From: Gnetum montanum
Taxonomy: Eukaryota > Streptophyta > Gnetopsida > Gnetales > Gnetaceae
Assembly (NCBI GenBank): GCA_015680685.1
Contig: MNCI01018878.1
Span: 102,139-166,138 of the forward strand
Direction of reading: 5' to 3'
Length of the DNA stretch: 64,000 nucleotides
Shown: piece by piece, positions 10,905 to 23,735 of the stretch
Layout of the letters: each line of letters starts with the position of its first letter
How positions within the stretch are numbered: position 1 is the first letter of the stretch
The notes under the pieces: generated by a model
What the model was told of the DNA's origin: nothing
Databases searched by the model: none
The model's input: only the letters and a program-made list of their open reading frames with translations
Program-made: the position numbers and the translations under genes

Positions 10905-12168
10905 TTATATCATACAAGATCATTGTATAAGGAATTAATGATATATCTTTTAGGAAGAAAAAGTTACAAAAATTCACATATAAATGCACACACAATTTCA
11001 CAGCCATGCCTCTCCTACAAGATTATAATAATGTCACATCTAGTGAGGAAATTCATTGGAGAACCAATGAATATTATGACAATGAAGATTGGAGTATGCA
11101 ACCTGAGGTGGGGTTTTCTTATAAACATAAACAAAGACAACATTGTCCCAACGCATGAAAGCATAACTTACCCTATGATAATGAACCCCTACTAGCCACT
11201 ATAAGCTTAATGGAAATACAAGAGGCTATTCGAATAGCCCATAGGCATCATAAGGAAATTTTTCTACCCGTGCTTGATTTAAACAGCTTTCCCAAGTTTT
11301 TAGGAGGCTATGATTCAGATCCGCAACAACATTTACAAGCCTTCTACGATGCATGTACATGGAACAATATCGATAATGGGTGGCAAAAACTTAATCTCTT
11401 TCCTCTGACACTCGGGGGCCAAGCAAAAGTATGGTCTAGGTCATTAAAACCAAAATCAATTCGATGTTGGCCGACAATGGTAGAAATTTTCAACAAAAGA
11501 TATCAAACCTATGCAAGAGTGTCAGCCCGAAGAAAAATCCAAGAATTGAAACAAGCGCAACATGAACCCTTGGACATGGCCTTAGAAAGATATTATGCAT
11601 TATTAAACAACTGCCCAGGCCATGGGTTCTTCAAGGAGAGGCTAATGTACCATATCATAGATGGGCTCCGTAATGAAACAAGGGAGACCCTAGGGATGTA
11701 TGCCCAAGGTTAACTATATGAGCTACAAACCCATCAACTCCAAGAGCTTATTAAGCAGATAGCAAAAGAAGAAGGAGAAATAACTAAATGGGAGAATGTT
11801 GAAAGTTCTCAACAAGACCAAAATGTCAACTTAACAAGGGTCCATGATCATGAAGAGGAGAAATCCACTTACTTCAAGGAGGTGGAATCATCTTTTCCAA
11901 TCATACAATCACTAGATGAAATTGAGGCAAAGATCAATAAGATGATGGACTGGGTACATGAAAGATGTGGAGAATATGCCAACATTATTAGAGGAAAAAC
12001 TATGCCAAATCGAGAAATAGGACAGGACACCACACGACAATCAAAACAAAGGGTAGAAGATAATAAGGATAATAACTCAACTGCCAATCATGTGTATCAA
12101 TGTAATATTTTCTTATACGATCACCCCAAAGGTCAATGTCCAATCTTGTCACATTTACATAAGCATTA
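10905..12168 (+). pseudogene. gag: E2 gag, decayed
   Basis: The best frame is 11210-11713, 167 codons with a gag core: FPKFLGGYDSDPQQHLQAFY, then EIFNKRYQTYARVS and LDMALERYYALLNNCPGHG. A TAA at 11711-11713 cuts it. The continuation to 12168 in a second open stretch (11882-12169) holds the knuckle-like C-N-I-F-L-Y-D-H-P-K-G-Q-C, where the second cysteine is phenylalanine. The N-terminal part (10905-11200) is shifted out of frame. The protein is closest to the E3 gag in this window (MALDRYYSLLNKCPSHGF there). It would form the particle, but this copy is broken. Confidence 0.75.
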
Positions 12169-12169
12169 G

Positions 12170-13000
12170 GGAGGAATGTTACATCCAGATTTCGTACAAA
12201 AATACTATGTCCAACCATAGTGGCAAAAACCTTAGTCGTGGGGGAGGCCACTGCCAACTGGACCATACCCATCATATGTCCCAACACCAAATGATTATTA
12301 TGTTTAACACCCTATTTCTCCAACAAGATCAGCATCCTCTACCTCACCTCATCATTATCATTCTCCCGAGTACTATCCACCCATGTCCTCTCCAACAAGA
12401 TCACCACCTCATGTGCCTTACACTTCTCCTCAACCTCAATATTCTCATACTTCACCCCCTTCTACATCACCACCAGCTATGCCAGAAGATTTTGCACCAC
12501 AGCACCAACTCTCAAATGTTACTTGTGCTGCTACTGTCAACAGTAGTGGAGGTCCTTCACAACATCAAAGGCATCCTTTCTTTAGACGTGACCATTAAAA
12601 GGGATACCATAGTTCAGAAACCACTACATCCACCAACTCAGCACAAATCCAACACTATGGTGCATCTTCCTCTTCGAACCCAACACCTCATGTTACCTTA
12701 TCAAGGCCACCACTCAATACTCCAACAACCATGGGGCCCAATGAATATTTCCACATGGGAAGGCATGTTGATCCTTGCATACCATCTTACGGTCATAAGT
12801 ACCATAGTGGGTCAACTCCCTATAAATTAACCACATCTTATAACTTGCCCCACTATGTCAACTCTAATCAAGTGTGTGAACCCCAATGCGCTAAGTATGA
12901 CCGAGTCCCAATATTTCCAACATGCAAGGATCCCCACCTTCCATTTATTAATTCTAGCCATGCTCAACCATTTAGTTATGGGGGGTATCCTCCATTCTAA
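12170..13000 (+). pseudogene. E2 Pro/Ser/His-rich gag tail, decayed
   Basis: Frames at 12383-12598 and 12731-13000 give Pro-, Ser- and His-rich peptides that end in a stop at 12998-13000. A related tail, with shared NNQVCE/SNQVCE and NPCIP/DPCIP blocks, occurs in E3 at 25733-25972 on the minus strand. In E1, EA and E4 the equivalent region leads into a protease. Here no D-[ST]-G active site follows. Confidence 0.5.
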
Positions 13001-14332
13001 CAACACAGAATTAATAAATATTTTTTCTGTTTCTTTAATTTTTTAACTTTTTTTTTCCAATTTTTCATTTCTCAATTTCTTGTTTTCTCTTTTTACCTTT
13101 TTGTCTTTTTTATGTTTTTATGAGTAATCTCTTCTACAAATAAAACACTCATGTGGCTCGTTGGTTGAGGTGTGTTCTATGTTATCGAGTCTCGAGTGAT
13201 CAATTATTTGGACAGTGAGCCCACTACACCCATGCATCCACTCTACAAATAAGAGGTCCTGTTCAAGGGTACGGTGATATTCTTGATATTTTTGAACTTA
13301 AAATTAATCTTATGTTCATTGTACCCAAAATGAAGAAGGATGGACTAAGAGGGAATGATTAAGGTGTGACATCAAGGGGACTTGCAGATTCTCTTTGGTG
13401 ATGTTTGTGGGAGTTATCATGCAACGTGGTTGTACTAAGATCCTTGTAGATCTAATGAAAAATGGGAGTAAGAGTAATCAAAAGGGCACTCAAAAATCCA
13501 ATGTTGTTCTAGGGGGTCCCACTGGAAAGACATGCACCCATGCCTAATGGTTGGCGGCTTCTCTAGATTTAGTATTCAAAAAAGAAGAAGAAAAACAAAG
13601 TGCCACAAAACAAAAATTACTCCTCCCTTGAACAAAATGTCAAGTGATCGTACACCTTGTTTTTTTGGTACTCTCATAGTCGTTCATCATGGGATGAAAC
13701 AATGCGGTGTCACTGATTAGAGGAATGGACTTGGTCCTAATCTTGGAACGACGGGTTAATGACACTTTAATCATGATGTACATGCAGAATTCATTGTGGC
13801 CTAAGTTAGTTACCTCACGTCCCAATCTCTGCAATCCCTTCTCCGATTCATTCCATCTCGCTATTCATGTATTTGTGACTTGTGTCTTATATAGCATTGA
13901 ATTCATACCTCATCATGGTGGTATCAACATGTGTGTGTCTTGTTGCATTGGTATAGATTACATTTAACCCTTCTAATGCCTACAGACATCTTAACGTGTG
14001 ATTACGCAAGGGCATATAGGTTGGAACTTACTTTGGGGAGGATCCACTTGCATAACTTTTGTAATTTTTACTTGTTGCACACCACCACATCATCTTATAC
14101 CCTCTGAGTATTTCATTGCCAAATTTATTCTTTCCTTTGTCATCATTTTATCAAATGTTCCTCAAAACTAGGTCCGACATTAAACTTTTATGGCAACTTC
14201 CTTGAAAATCTTCTAACTCTAAAATCATACTAAGTAAAGAATGCAACATTTATTAATGGCAATGAGTAAGGTATGAAATCATTGAACTTTTCTTAATAAC
14301 CTTACTAACAATTGATCTTTGTGTGATTATAT
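13001..14332 (+). other. E2 internal non-coding region
   Basis: No coding sequence was recognised. The block around 13365-13390 (GGTGTGACATCAAGGGGACTT) resembles a block at the same relative place in E1 and E4 (GTGACTTCAAGGGAACTTG), which shows common ancestry of the 3' regions. Confidence 0.5.
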
Positions 14333-14768
14333 ATGGCCCCTAAAACAAGACAACAAGGAGGACCTTCTCAAGGTGCAACTAAACGACCTAGGGGAGACAG
14401 AGGCCAAGGACCTCATGCAGAACATGCAGAGTAGAAGGTAATCATTCAGCATCCATCATGCAACTTCTGTTACTGCATAATCTATCCAAGAAAAGGGAGG
14501 AGAGGTCAGAGCCCACGCCTATGAAGAGGAACGACGAGTATTTGCAGCATGGCATGTCAAGGCCAATCAAGTGTTCCCACAGCTACCGTGTCCATGAAAA
14601 GTGTCGAATCCATCAAACATTGGATCATCAGCATGGACAACTCATAATCCTCAAATAGAAGAGGAGAAATGTCAAGTTCTTCTTCAATGGTACCAATCTC
14701 AGAAGCCTGATGCACAAGATAAAGGAAATGCATCCATGGAGGAGCCACCACTACCAAGAACCCCATGA
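14333..14768 (+). pseudogene. E2 remnant of second ORF (ORF2)
   Basis: ATG at 14333 opens MAPKTRQQGGPSQG..., basic and Gln/Gly-rich, stopping after about 33 codons. Near 14736-14768 a frame ends MEEPPLPRTP-stop. Both ends match the start (MAPKR...) and end (MEEPPSLRT...) of the long ORF2 in E3 (20172-23735, minus). The middle, which holds the plant-transposon-like domain in E3, is missing here. The reading as an internal deletion is inference from this comparison. Confidence 0.6.
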
Positions 14769-14942
14769 GTTCCACAAGTTTTATATTTTGCTTCTGTGTT
14801 CAAATTTTGTTTAATTCTCCACTATGGCATGAATAAGTTTCTAGTCAGTCAATAATCCCATACCTATCCACTGTGTATTCAATTAAGCTTGTTCCTCACC
14901 TTCTTTAACTTGAGGACGAGTTTTTACTCAGTCATGGGGGTA

Positions 14943-15808
14943 TTATGAAGTGTCATTAAGTTGATGCATCGACTAGGCCACGTATACGCAGCTGCGTTGA
15001 CGCAGGCCCATCGACATAGCCTTCCTGCATCGACGTGGCCCTGTTTACGTAGCTTCCTAACTCGACCTATAAATAAGAGGGCCTTGTACCTCATTTAGGC
15101 ATCCATCTTTTAGTTGTAGCAAAGCTCTTGCATTTTTTTCCGTAGGAGTTAGAATATTTTCCTAGTGCATGCCATAGTGTGATGCTTGTAATTGTATGGA
15201 ACCTTTATTTTAGTGTGACGTACTTGGACGTGCACATAACCGGAAATAAAGATTGAGATTACTTCATCATTGCAGCATTCACTTAGTTTAATTGTTTAAT
15301 TATTATTGTTAATTGTTCTTGTTATTTATTATTTTCTTAGTTAATATTTTTCTATCATCATTTACTATTTCTGTTGTTAAATGCGGAATGAGTACGACTT
15401 AATCATGAGCATTTAAGTGTGACTACTTGGTAACCCAATAGCATACCTAGGATCTACGCTTGGTAATCCCAGTAGTAGTCATGCACGAGGTCCAAGATGT
15501 GTACAGATGATTAAGAAATGGATACTAATCGCACGTAGGCTAGCTTAGACTCATTTCCTATTCCTCATTAGTTTAATCAAGATTATTTTCCATTATCTCT
15601 AAGAGTAGCATCAGTTAGGATCACATCATAGGCCTCGCTCTAGACTAAACCATACGTGACAAAGCAAATACTAGTCCAGGTGGGAAGACAGTGAACTACG
15701 ATCAATGTGTAACGATCTAGATACCACAACTAGCCTATCCACAGAGTTGATCGTGCGTGAACGCTCGTATTCATATGGTTGAGTGTAGGGGTACCTAGCC
15801 GCTCATCA
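14943..15808 (+). repeat. E2 3' LTR
   Basis: Copy of 9990-10863, TATA box at 15068-15075. The first bases read TTATGAAG where the left copy has TGATGAAG. It ends GCTCATCA and is followed by the target duplication ATTGT. Confidence 0.9.
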
Positions 15809-15813
15809 ATTGT

Positions 15814-16552
15814 CTTCTCACTTAGAATTAGTGGAGTTTAATTCATATGCTTTAACTCTTAGTGAGGTATATGATATGTTGATGTTGTTCAGATTGAATT
15901 ATGCTAAATGCCAACATAGTAAAAATGATTGTAGATTCTAATTCTATGTGACAAGAATGTAAATCTATTCTAGACTATGGTGATAACCAACTATTCCTAG
16001 TTTGTCGTATACATCCTAGGCTGATATAACTATTCCTAGGATTACCAAGTGGTTTTACTACTAAGCAAATCAAGTGAAGTATTTGGTTACTAAAGAGTTA
16101 CATGTTCCACTTGAAACTAGTTGTACATATATCATCTTACTAAGAGACATTGAAAAAGTAAAGTGCTTATAAAATATAAATGAATGAACAAAAGTAAACT
16201 GATGAAAGATAAAATTAAGCTAAGTAAGATGTTACAATAATGAAAATTAATCTTAATCTTTCTTTTTGTTCATGGATTGCATTCAAGAACAATCCACTCG
16301 AATAAAGACTTTGTACAATTATCATTCCCCACACTACAAGCATTCACTCTAACTCTAACTTTAACGCTAAGTTACAAAAACAAACTATAAGAATTTTGTT
16401 AAGTACTAATGAATGTTCATTGTTTTAATGTAACAGTGGATTGGTATTTATAGGTATGACCATGGATCACTACATCCCATCTACAATGATGTGTGTAGAG
16501 CTCTAATATCATAGATATCATATCATAGCTTTATGACACCCTAGTTTTATCA
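15814..16552 (-). repeat. Old solo LTR, right part
   Basis: Continuation of 9861-9989. Read on the minus strand it keeps the E3-type LTR order: TATATCATAG-type GATATC units, a TATA box (TATTTATA on the plus strand near 16450), an AATAAAG region near 16300, and the R/U5 blocks. Joined with the left part it would be about 868 bp, the usual LTR length here. It is followed by ACCAT (16553-16557). It has no partner LTR in the window. Confidence 0.6.
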
Positions 16553-16799
16553 ACCATACAATTTGAAAGTCATAGATTTTTAAACTTTTGACATCATGTA
16601 AAGCACATAACATCAAAATCTATAATGATGGATGAAAATAGTATGATGAGATGGAGACCACACACTCTCACACTATTGAACCTATCCCACTACTTTAATT
16701 CATAACAATATGTGTTTCACAATGAGTTGTAATAAATTCTAGTATGAAACATCTACGAACCCTATGACCTTGCAACCTTGAACTTTAGGTAACTAGACC

Positions 16800-17345
16800 T
16801 ATAGTGTCCCTATTCCCAAATGATGTCACTGTATAACAAAGATAGTGTCTTTTCATAACAAATGTTATTATTATCATAATAAGATCCAAAGGGGAGTTGT
16901 AATTAAGACTGGAAAGGACATATTATAATAACAGATATGTCTCTTAAGGTGACCTTTAAGGGTTTGACCTAAGGTATGTATACTAGGGAATTAGAGGTCA
17001 TATTAGCATGGAGTTGCAGAGTTGATAAAGGTGAGTAAAGGGTGTCGAGTGAAGTAGGATAGGGAGAGGATTGGCTATTCCTCTAGTTGGTTGTAGGCCT
17101 AACTATGGTGGTAGTGTTGGATTGCTTCTAAGGGATCAATGCCAAAGGAAGAAAACCTTAAGGAACGCTCTTAGAGTATCACTCTCATAGACCATTCCAT
17201 ATTAATAAAGCATTCTTTCCTCTTTCCTTCTACAATTTCCATGTCATTTCCTTTATGCTTAATGTCAAATGTTACATATATTTGATGTTTGTTATGTTAT
17301 CTTCTTACACATAATGTCTAATATAACATATATTTGATGTTTTCC
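16800..17345 (+). repeat. Diverged direct repeat R1, right copy
   Basis: Matches 8870-9345 over its whole length with many differences. With the LTR insertions removed, the two copies would lie about 1.2 kb apart. Confidence 0.65.
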
Positions 17346-19101
17346 ATGACATCTAGGAATGGGATGTCATAGGAATTCCTTTTACAAGAGTTTCAAACAT
17401 CTAATTATGATGTATGTGGGAAAATGTATTTATATTTTAGGAAAAAAAAATTGAATCACAAAAACAAAATAATATTTAGGTAGTTCAACTCTATAAAATG
17501 TTTCATGCATTAGCTTAGAGGTATTCCAATTATAGTTTTAACATTTCCCATGAATTAAGATTAAATAGTTATAGGATATTTTAGCAACAATCAAAATAGT
17601 TATGAAAAATAATGTGAAATTTTGATACAATAATATATACATATATGAAGTGTAAATATAATAAGGATGATGATGCAAAATTAATTGGATATATAGCATA
17701 TGAAACATGGAACCCAAATGGAAAAGGTAAATATCTATATATTACTAATTTCTTTCAACAATTGCAAAAAATTATGCATTACAACCTGATTTAATCAAAA
17801 TTGGCCAATGCCTAATGGTGGGACATCATTCATACTTTGTTATCAATTTTAGTTACATCTAAAAATACCAATGAATCATGTTTAGTGCAATTCTCATTTA
17901 GCACATGTTGCAGACTTATGCTTTTACAAAGTTAATCAACTACTAGAGAACAAAGAATTTCTCATATCATAGTCTTTCAATAAATTGTAACATACTTGGA
18001 AGTGAAATTCAAGTCATTTTTAAATACTAAATGATTTTTATATATTAATGTATACATGTAACACTCATATCCATTTTTTATATGGAAATACCTTCTATAG
18101 CCATTATATTCTAGTTTATAGGTAATTTCTATTTCTTTCTCTTCACTTTCATTATCTCTTGCTTCAATATGGAATCATCTTCAAATAAATAGTTAATACA
18201 ATTCAACATTAATTTTTGAAAAGTAACAATATGTTGTGAAGAAGAGAAGGAATCATACACCAATATTTGTTTTGATGGGTATGTCTATGATAATAAGCAC
18301 CTAATGCACACCAGTGCTGAAGGAATAACAAAACAATATGTCTAGATTATAAAAATTCATTTGAACAAGTTTTTTCTTTAATATATTTCATAAAATAATT
18401 TTCAATGGCTAAATCATGAAGTTCTTCTTCAATCAATGTACCACTTTTAACATTTACAACATGTTTTTTACTATCTTTCTTGGATTTATGTCTTAATTGG
18501 TTCTTCTAAGCCACTTGCATCTTGCTCTCAAAGGACTTTGCAAATGCTTGAAATTTACTATTGAAAATAATATATATTCAATTTTGATATGCTTCACAAA
18601 CATCGATTCACTTTTAAAGTTTCTTCAACTACATGATGTACACATCTATGATGTCATTGTTAAGCCATTTTTTCCACTCATCTTGATATACAATCCTAAA
18701 AGAAAATCTTATTATGACAAATAGAGAAAATGATGTTACCACAAGCTCTTTACTATCAAGCATGCCAATGAGAAGTAGTTGCATCACTTTATTAATTATT
18801 TCACATGATTGATGAATTGAGGTATTACAATCTACACAAGCATCAATTAGAAAAGGTAAAAATTGATTAAAAAAAGTTACTCAACATATTAACCAAGATA
18901 GTTTAATCTAATTCCAAGTAGAATATATATCATTAGAGTAATAGATGAGCTAAAAATAAATTTAAAAAAATACATGCCCCAAAAACATCATATTCATATT
19001 ATTACAAGGTATTCTAGATAAAAAACCTAAATGTTTAACAAAATTATTTCTTTATTTAGATACTTCTTCTTCTACATGGGTTGTTGTTTATTGTCTCATT
19101 C
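17346..19101. other. AT-rich intergenic DNA without recognisable gene
   Basis: Only short open frames (such as 18497-18724) with no recognisable similarity. The minus-strand translation around 18950-17800 has scattered Lys/Glu-rich peptides broken by many stops. It could be an old transposon, but no family can be named. Confidence 0.4.
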
Positions 19102-19106
19102 AATGG

Positions 19107-19992
19107 TGATGAGCGACAAGGTATCCCTATGCCCAACCATACGAATCACAAGCATTCATACATGATCCAGTCGAATTCCATGGATGGGACTAGTTGTGCA
19201 TCTAAATCATTATGCCTTAATCACAGTTCGCTATCCTCCCACTTGGACTACTGGTAGCTTTGTCACGTATGATTTAGTCCAGAGTGAGGCATATGATTCT
19301 TGATGTTGTATGGCCCTAAGCTACTCCTAACGATAATACAGAGATTAATTAATTAAGCTAATTAATTATGAAAAGTAAAGAATAAACTAGCCTATGTGCA
19401 ATGAGTATATGTTCCTAATCATTTGCACATGCCTTGGACTTTGCGTAACTATCATTGGGATTACCAAGTGTACATCACTGGGTGTACCAAATGATAACAC
19501 TACTAGGTTACCAAGTAATTAAACTTAAGTGCTTGCAATTACTTGTACTCATTCCACTTAATGATAGAAATAACAAAGAGCAATAAATGAAAGCATTAAC
19601 TAAGGAAAACAGTAAATAATTATACAATTAAAAGCAATAATAAAGCTAAGTGGATGCTGCAATGATTGAAGTAATCTCAATCTTTATTGTTAGACATGCA
19701 ATGTGTCCAAGTACATCACACTCAAATAAGGATGTTGTATAATCACTTAACATCCCACTATGGGCATGCACCACTAACAAAGCTTGAAATCAAAAATCTA
19801 TGAGTCTAACTCTATCTTCTCTATTTCTTCTATATCTCAACCATGCATCCAAGTGTGGTATTTACAAGCATGCACAAAGGAGGTGATATCAGATGCCCAA
19901 CATTGGAGGTTGTGCTTTGATATTGGATGCCTAATATCATGGCTTTGATATTAGATATCAAATATCAAATCCATGCAAAACATGACTCATCA
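19107..19992 (-). repeat. E3 3' LTR
   Basis: On the minus strand it starts TGATGAGTCATG and ends TCATCA. The purine tract (read GTTGTGGGGGTA on the minus strand, plus strand 19993 onward) lies next to it. GATATC-like units at 19886-19975 are mostly decayed (GATATT, AATATC). Confidence 0.9.
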
Positions 19993-20171
19993 TACCCCCA
20001 CAACTAAATGAAAACTCATCCTCAAGTTAAACAAAATGAGGAACAAGCTCTTTACAAAATATTAGGAAGGTATTAGATTATTGACTAACTTAACTAGACA
20101 CACAAATTGACTTTTACATGTCACAGTGGTGTTTTACAAAAATGGACAAAACAAAAGAATTTGGGAAAAAC

Positions 20172-23100
20172 TCATGTAGTTCTTAGAGATGGTGGCTCTT
20201 CCATGGGCAGCATGCTCTTGTCCTTAGGCTCCTAAAATTCGTAGTTATGCAAGAGAGCCTACAATTTCTTCTCCTCTATCCTTGGGTTATGTACCATCCA
20301 GGCTGATGAGCTAATGAGTGCTAAAGCTGGTACATCCCACAGACAGCAAGAACATCTTATTTGCTTTTATGTACCAAGCTATAAATTAATGTCATTCCTT
20401 ATCAAAGGCCCTAGCCTTTTCTTTCAATTCATGATGATCTGTCAATCTCCTGGATAGGTTTGAGGCTACATCTCTTTATCCATGGTAGTGAGCCTTCATC
20501 ACCTCCAATTTTGAGTTTTCTATGTGGAGTCTTGGTAGAGCATTTTCCTATCTACAAACTCTTTTTGATATAGTGCATAGGTGGTTTCTACTTGCTGCTC
20601 TATCTTGTTTCTAGGTTGACCTACTATTAACATGGTAAGGTTGGCATATCAAAGGTTAGCTAATGTCATGTTCTCTTCCACATCTTCAATTAATAGGTTC
20701 TTGTTCTTTACTTTTGCTTGATGGACCAAGGCATAACTATCCACGAATGGTTTCCAATTAATATTTTGCATTGACATGGAACTAATGAAGGCCTTTTCCA
20801 TCTAGATTTCTTTTTCATTGATTTGTTTTTACATGCCAATTTTATCCTAGAAGTGCTCCTTCAACTTTTCATGTTTCTTGGCCTTGTTTTGTCATGCACT
20901 TATCTCGATTGCAGATTTTGGATGTATCACACACACCTCCTTCATTGAGAGGATTTGATTTTCTCTAGTCAATATACTGATGTCTTGGTTGACCCTCACT
21001 AATTGTTCTCTCAACTAGTGGACGCTTTCTTCCAATATATTTTTCTATTTTTCTATAGTGGTTGATGAGTGGCGAGGTACCCCTACACTCAACCATATGA
21101 ATACGAGCGTTTTCACGTGCGATCCGATCGAACTCCCTAGACAAACTAGTTGTGGCACCTAGACAATTAGCCTTAGGTCGCAATTCATTGTCTCCCCACC
21201 TAGACTAGTATTATCTTTGTCACGTATGGTTTAGTCTAGAGTGAGGTGTATGATGTGGTTCCTAATCTAACGCTACTCCTGAAGGCAATGGAAAGTAATA
21301 TTAACTAAGCTAAGAGGAAAGGGTAAGAGAGAATCTAAACTAACTTAAGTGTGATGAGCATTTGTTCGTTAATCATCCATACACATCTTGGACCTCATGC
21401 ACAACTACCACTGGGATTACCAAGCGCATGGCCTAGTTACGCTACTAGGTTACCAAGTAGTCACACTTAAATGCTCGTGATTAAGTCGCACCCCTTCTGC
21501 ATTACTAGGAGATAAGGGTGAGAAATATTAACTAAGAAAGTAGTAAATAACAATTAAATAAATAATTAATTAAACTAAGTTAATGCTACAATGATGAAGT
21601 AATCTCAATCTTTATTTCCAGTCATGTACGTGTCCAAGCATATCACACTTGAATAAAGGATGTCGTACAATTATAATCACCACACTGTGGGCATACACTG
21701 GGAAATAATTCTAACTCTAGGAAGGAAAAACTACAAGAGTCTGGCTAAGGAACTAAAAACTAGATGTGAAACAAGGGAGAGCTATCTTATTTATAGAACT
21801 GGCGACGGGTTGTGATATCGTGACTTGGCTGCGATATCGCGTACGCGATATCACGGTTGCCCCAAGCGACGACTCATCAATGTTCAACCTTGTGTTATCC
21901 ACAACAAACTGTTTATTGTCTTCTTGTGTAGTGGTCAATGCCTTTACATGGGCATATGCTTAAGCTTCAACAACTAAGGCATTCCAGACTACATTCTCCT
22001 TCTCTTTCTTAGTAGCTTTGTTTTGTTCAATCAAATGGGTTAGCTACTTCAGTTAGAATTGTTCTAGCTAGTTAGGAATGCCAAATTGGTCAAGGTATTA
22101 TCTTTTAGATCTCAAGGAGCCCAGCTCCTATTGTAGTCAATGCACTTTTATTTCTACATGCTTCATCTTTGTCTTTACCATGATCAACTTCCCTTTTGTG
22201 GTGATGAGGTCTAACTGAACTATAATGACATCATTGGGAATGTTAAAAAGAGTTGTCATCACTTATCCAATTTGTAGCAATCTATCAAGCACATCCTCAT
22301 GGGTTGCAGAAGTCATCAAAGTTCTAGCTAGCATTTGGGCATCTCTAGTGCCAATCAAGTCCACCAGAGGCATAATAGGCACTTTTAAAGATTCTTTAAT
22401 GTGATCTATAATAACTTCTATTGCACCTACCACATCCTGATGGTACATGACCATGATGGTAGCACCTTCTCCTATTTTGAGAATTACTTAAAAAGATGCA
22501 GTGTTCTTAAAGATCTACTATGAAGACTGTGATTCTCTTCCTAACTATAAAAAAATCCAAACCCTTGATGGATCGGTAGAAATGATGGACCACACAGTAT
22601 CATTGAGGATTCAGAAGAGGTTTGATTTGTCCCTACTTCCCCAACTAAGAGTTTCAGCTATGTGTTGTACATGACTCATTACGGGCCCGTAATCTCATGG
22701 TGGTGGCATTGGAACTTACGACTCTCACCACTACTCAGGCTCTTGCTCTATTTCCTTTTCTAGTTTTGGCTTCTTTTTTAGTTCTTGTTCTTATTCATCA
22801 CCAAGGTCTTTCCTTGGTGCTTTAGGTTTAAGCAACTCAGAAAAAGAAGCATTCTAAGCTCTCTTAGAAATGTCATTGGTGTATCCCAAGATTCTAGCAC
22901 ACCTGCATAGCTTCATGATCAAGTAAGGGAATGGAAGTGTTGGCTTCCCTGCCTTCTTTCCTTCGAACTACCTTTGAATATCCATGAAGTACAATTGGAG
23001 AAGATTGACATTGTATTTGTCCATTAATATTGCACTTCCCTTGGTTATGTAGGTTGAGATCTTATTAAGCCCTTTAGTCAAGAAGAGGTGGCATTTTCCT

Positions 23101-23735
23101 ATCTTAAAATAAGTCCTCCCTTCTAGAGTCAATTCGCTATATGTTTTATTATCTTTGTTATATATCCCCTTTAGCCACAACTTTCTACTCTCTACATTAG
23201 ACCTTATGGATAAATGCACCAACTTGGCCCTCACATTTGGTAGATTTAGAGCCTCTACGATTGCTTTGACTGAAAAAGAGACAGTGACTCTGTCAATGTT
23301 GATTGTGGTGCCCTCCTCCTTGTTATGCCAAAACTGGTACATCTCACCAAGGTACCATTCTCCACTTTTAGAGAGAATGTGCCATAGAGGTGATGCCTAA
23401 AGTTGAGTTTTAACAACCTTAAGGGAAAATGCCATAAATGGCCCAAAGTTCATTTCTATGATAACCGTGGTCAACATGGATTTCTCCTAGATCACATCAA
23501 GGCATTCCTGGGACAATGTGAGGCATTGTCCTTGTACTAGAGCTTGTGGTTTTTTAGCCTCTCCTTGGACCAACTACATTGTAGCATGAGCCTCTTAATG
23601 AATGCTAAATGACTAGGCCTCGTATTTCTTGTGTTTGGCTGGTGGACCATGTTCTCCTAGTCAGCCTTTTCCACCTCTTAAGCATTTGGCTACACCTTGT
23701 GAAGGTTCTTTTTATCCTCCTCTTTTCGGAGCCAT
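20172..23735 (-). pseudogene. E3 ORF2, plant-transposon-domain-like protein, decayed and interrupted
   Basis: Starts at ATG 23735 with MAPKR and ends near 20172 with MEEPPSLRTT-stop; a solo LTR (21063-21879) is inserted. The clearest open part, 22968-23342, reads MYQFWHNKEEG, VTVSFSVKAIVEALNLPNV and ISTYITKGSAILM. This resembles the 'putative plant transposon protein' domain (I recall it as PF20167; not searched), where an FYxNL-like motif, VSFSxxxIxxxLxLP and a late Leu/Ile-rich helix occur in this order. The part after the nested LTR (about 21060-20935) is coiled-coil-like (LEESVHQLREQLVRVNQDIS). Several stops and frameshifts are present. The function of such ORFs is unknown. They are often annotated next to plant gypsy elements. 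Confidence 0.55.
21063..21879 (-). repeat. Solo LTR nested in E3
   Basis: The minus strand starts TGATGAGTCGTCG and ends CACTCATCA, with a TATA box at 21788-21795 (TATTTATA on plus). It contains a perfect 20-base palindrome GATATCGCGTACGCGATATC at 21833-21852. It belongs to the same LTR group but to none of the complete elements here. The flanking pentamers are GTGGT (21058-21062) and ATGTT (21880-21884), which do not match. That fits either an old mutated duplication or formation by recombination between different elements. Confidence 0.8.

Larger units (their letters stand above)
9990..15808 (+). mobile_element. E2: complete gag-only LTR retrotransposon
   Basis: LTRs at 9990-10863 (starts TGATGAAGTG, ends GCTCATCA) and 14943-15808 (starts TTATGAAGTG, ends GCTCATCA). 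They are flanked by a perfect 5-bp duplication ATTGT (9985-9989 and 15809-15813). The primer-binding site is at 10864-10883 and the purine tract at 14931-14940 (GTCATGGGGG). The interior encodes a gag related to that of E3, then a Pro/Ser/His-rich stretch, then about 1.3 kb without genes, then both ends of a second ORF. There is no protease motif and no reverse transcriptase or integrase. E2 appears to be an internal-deletion relative of E3. It landed inside an older solo LTR. Confidence 0.9.

Noticed and set aside
12090-12830. Long 246-codon plus-strand frame in E2
   Set aside because: It overlaps the Pro/Ser/His-rich gag tail in another frame, is very rich in Leu and His, and shows no family resemblance. 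Likely a shadow.
18497-18724. 75-codon plus-strand frame
   Set aside because: No recognisable similarity, AT-rich, weak coding character.
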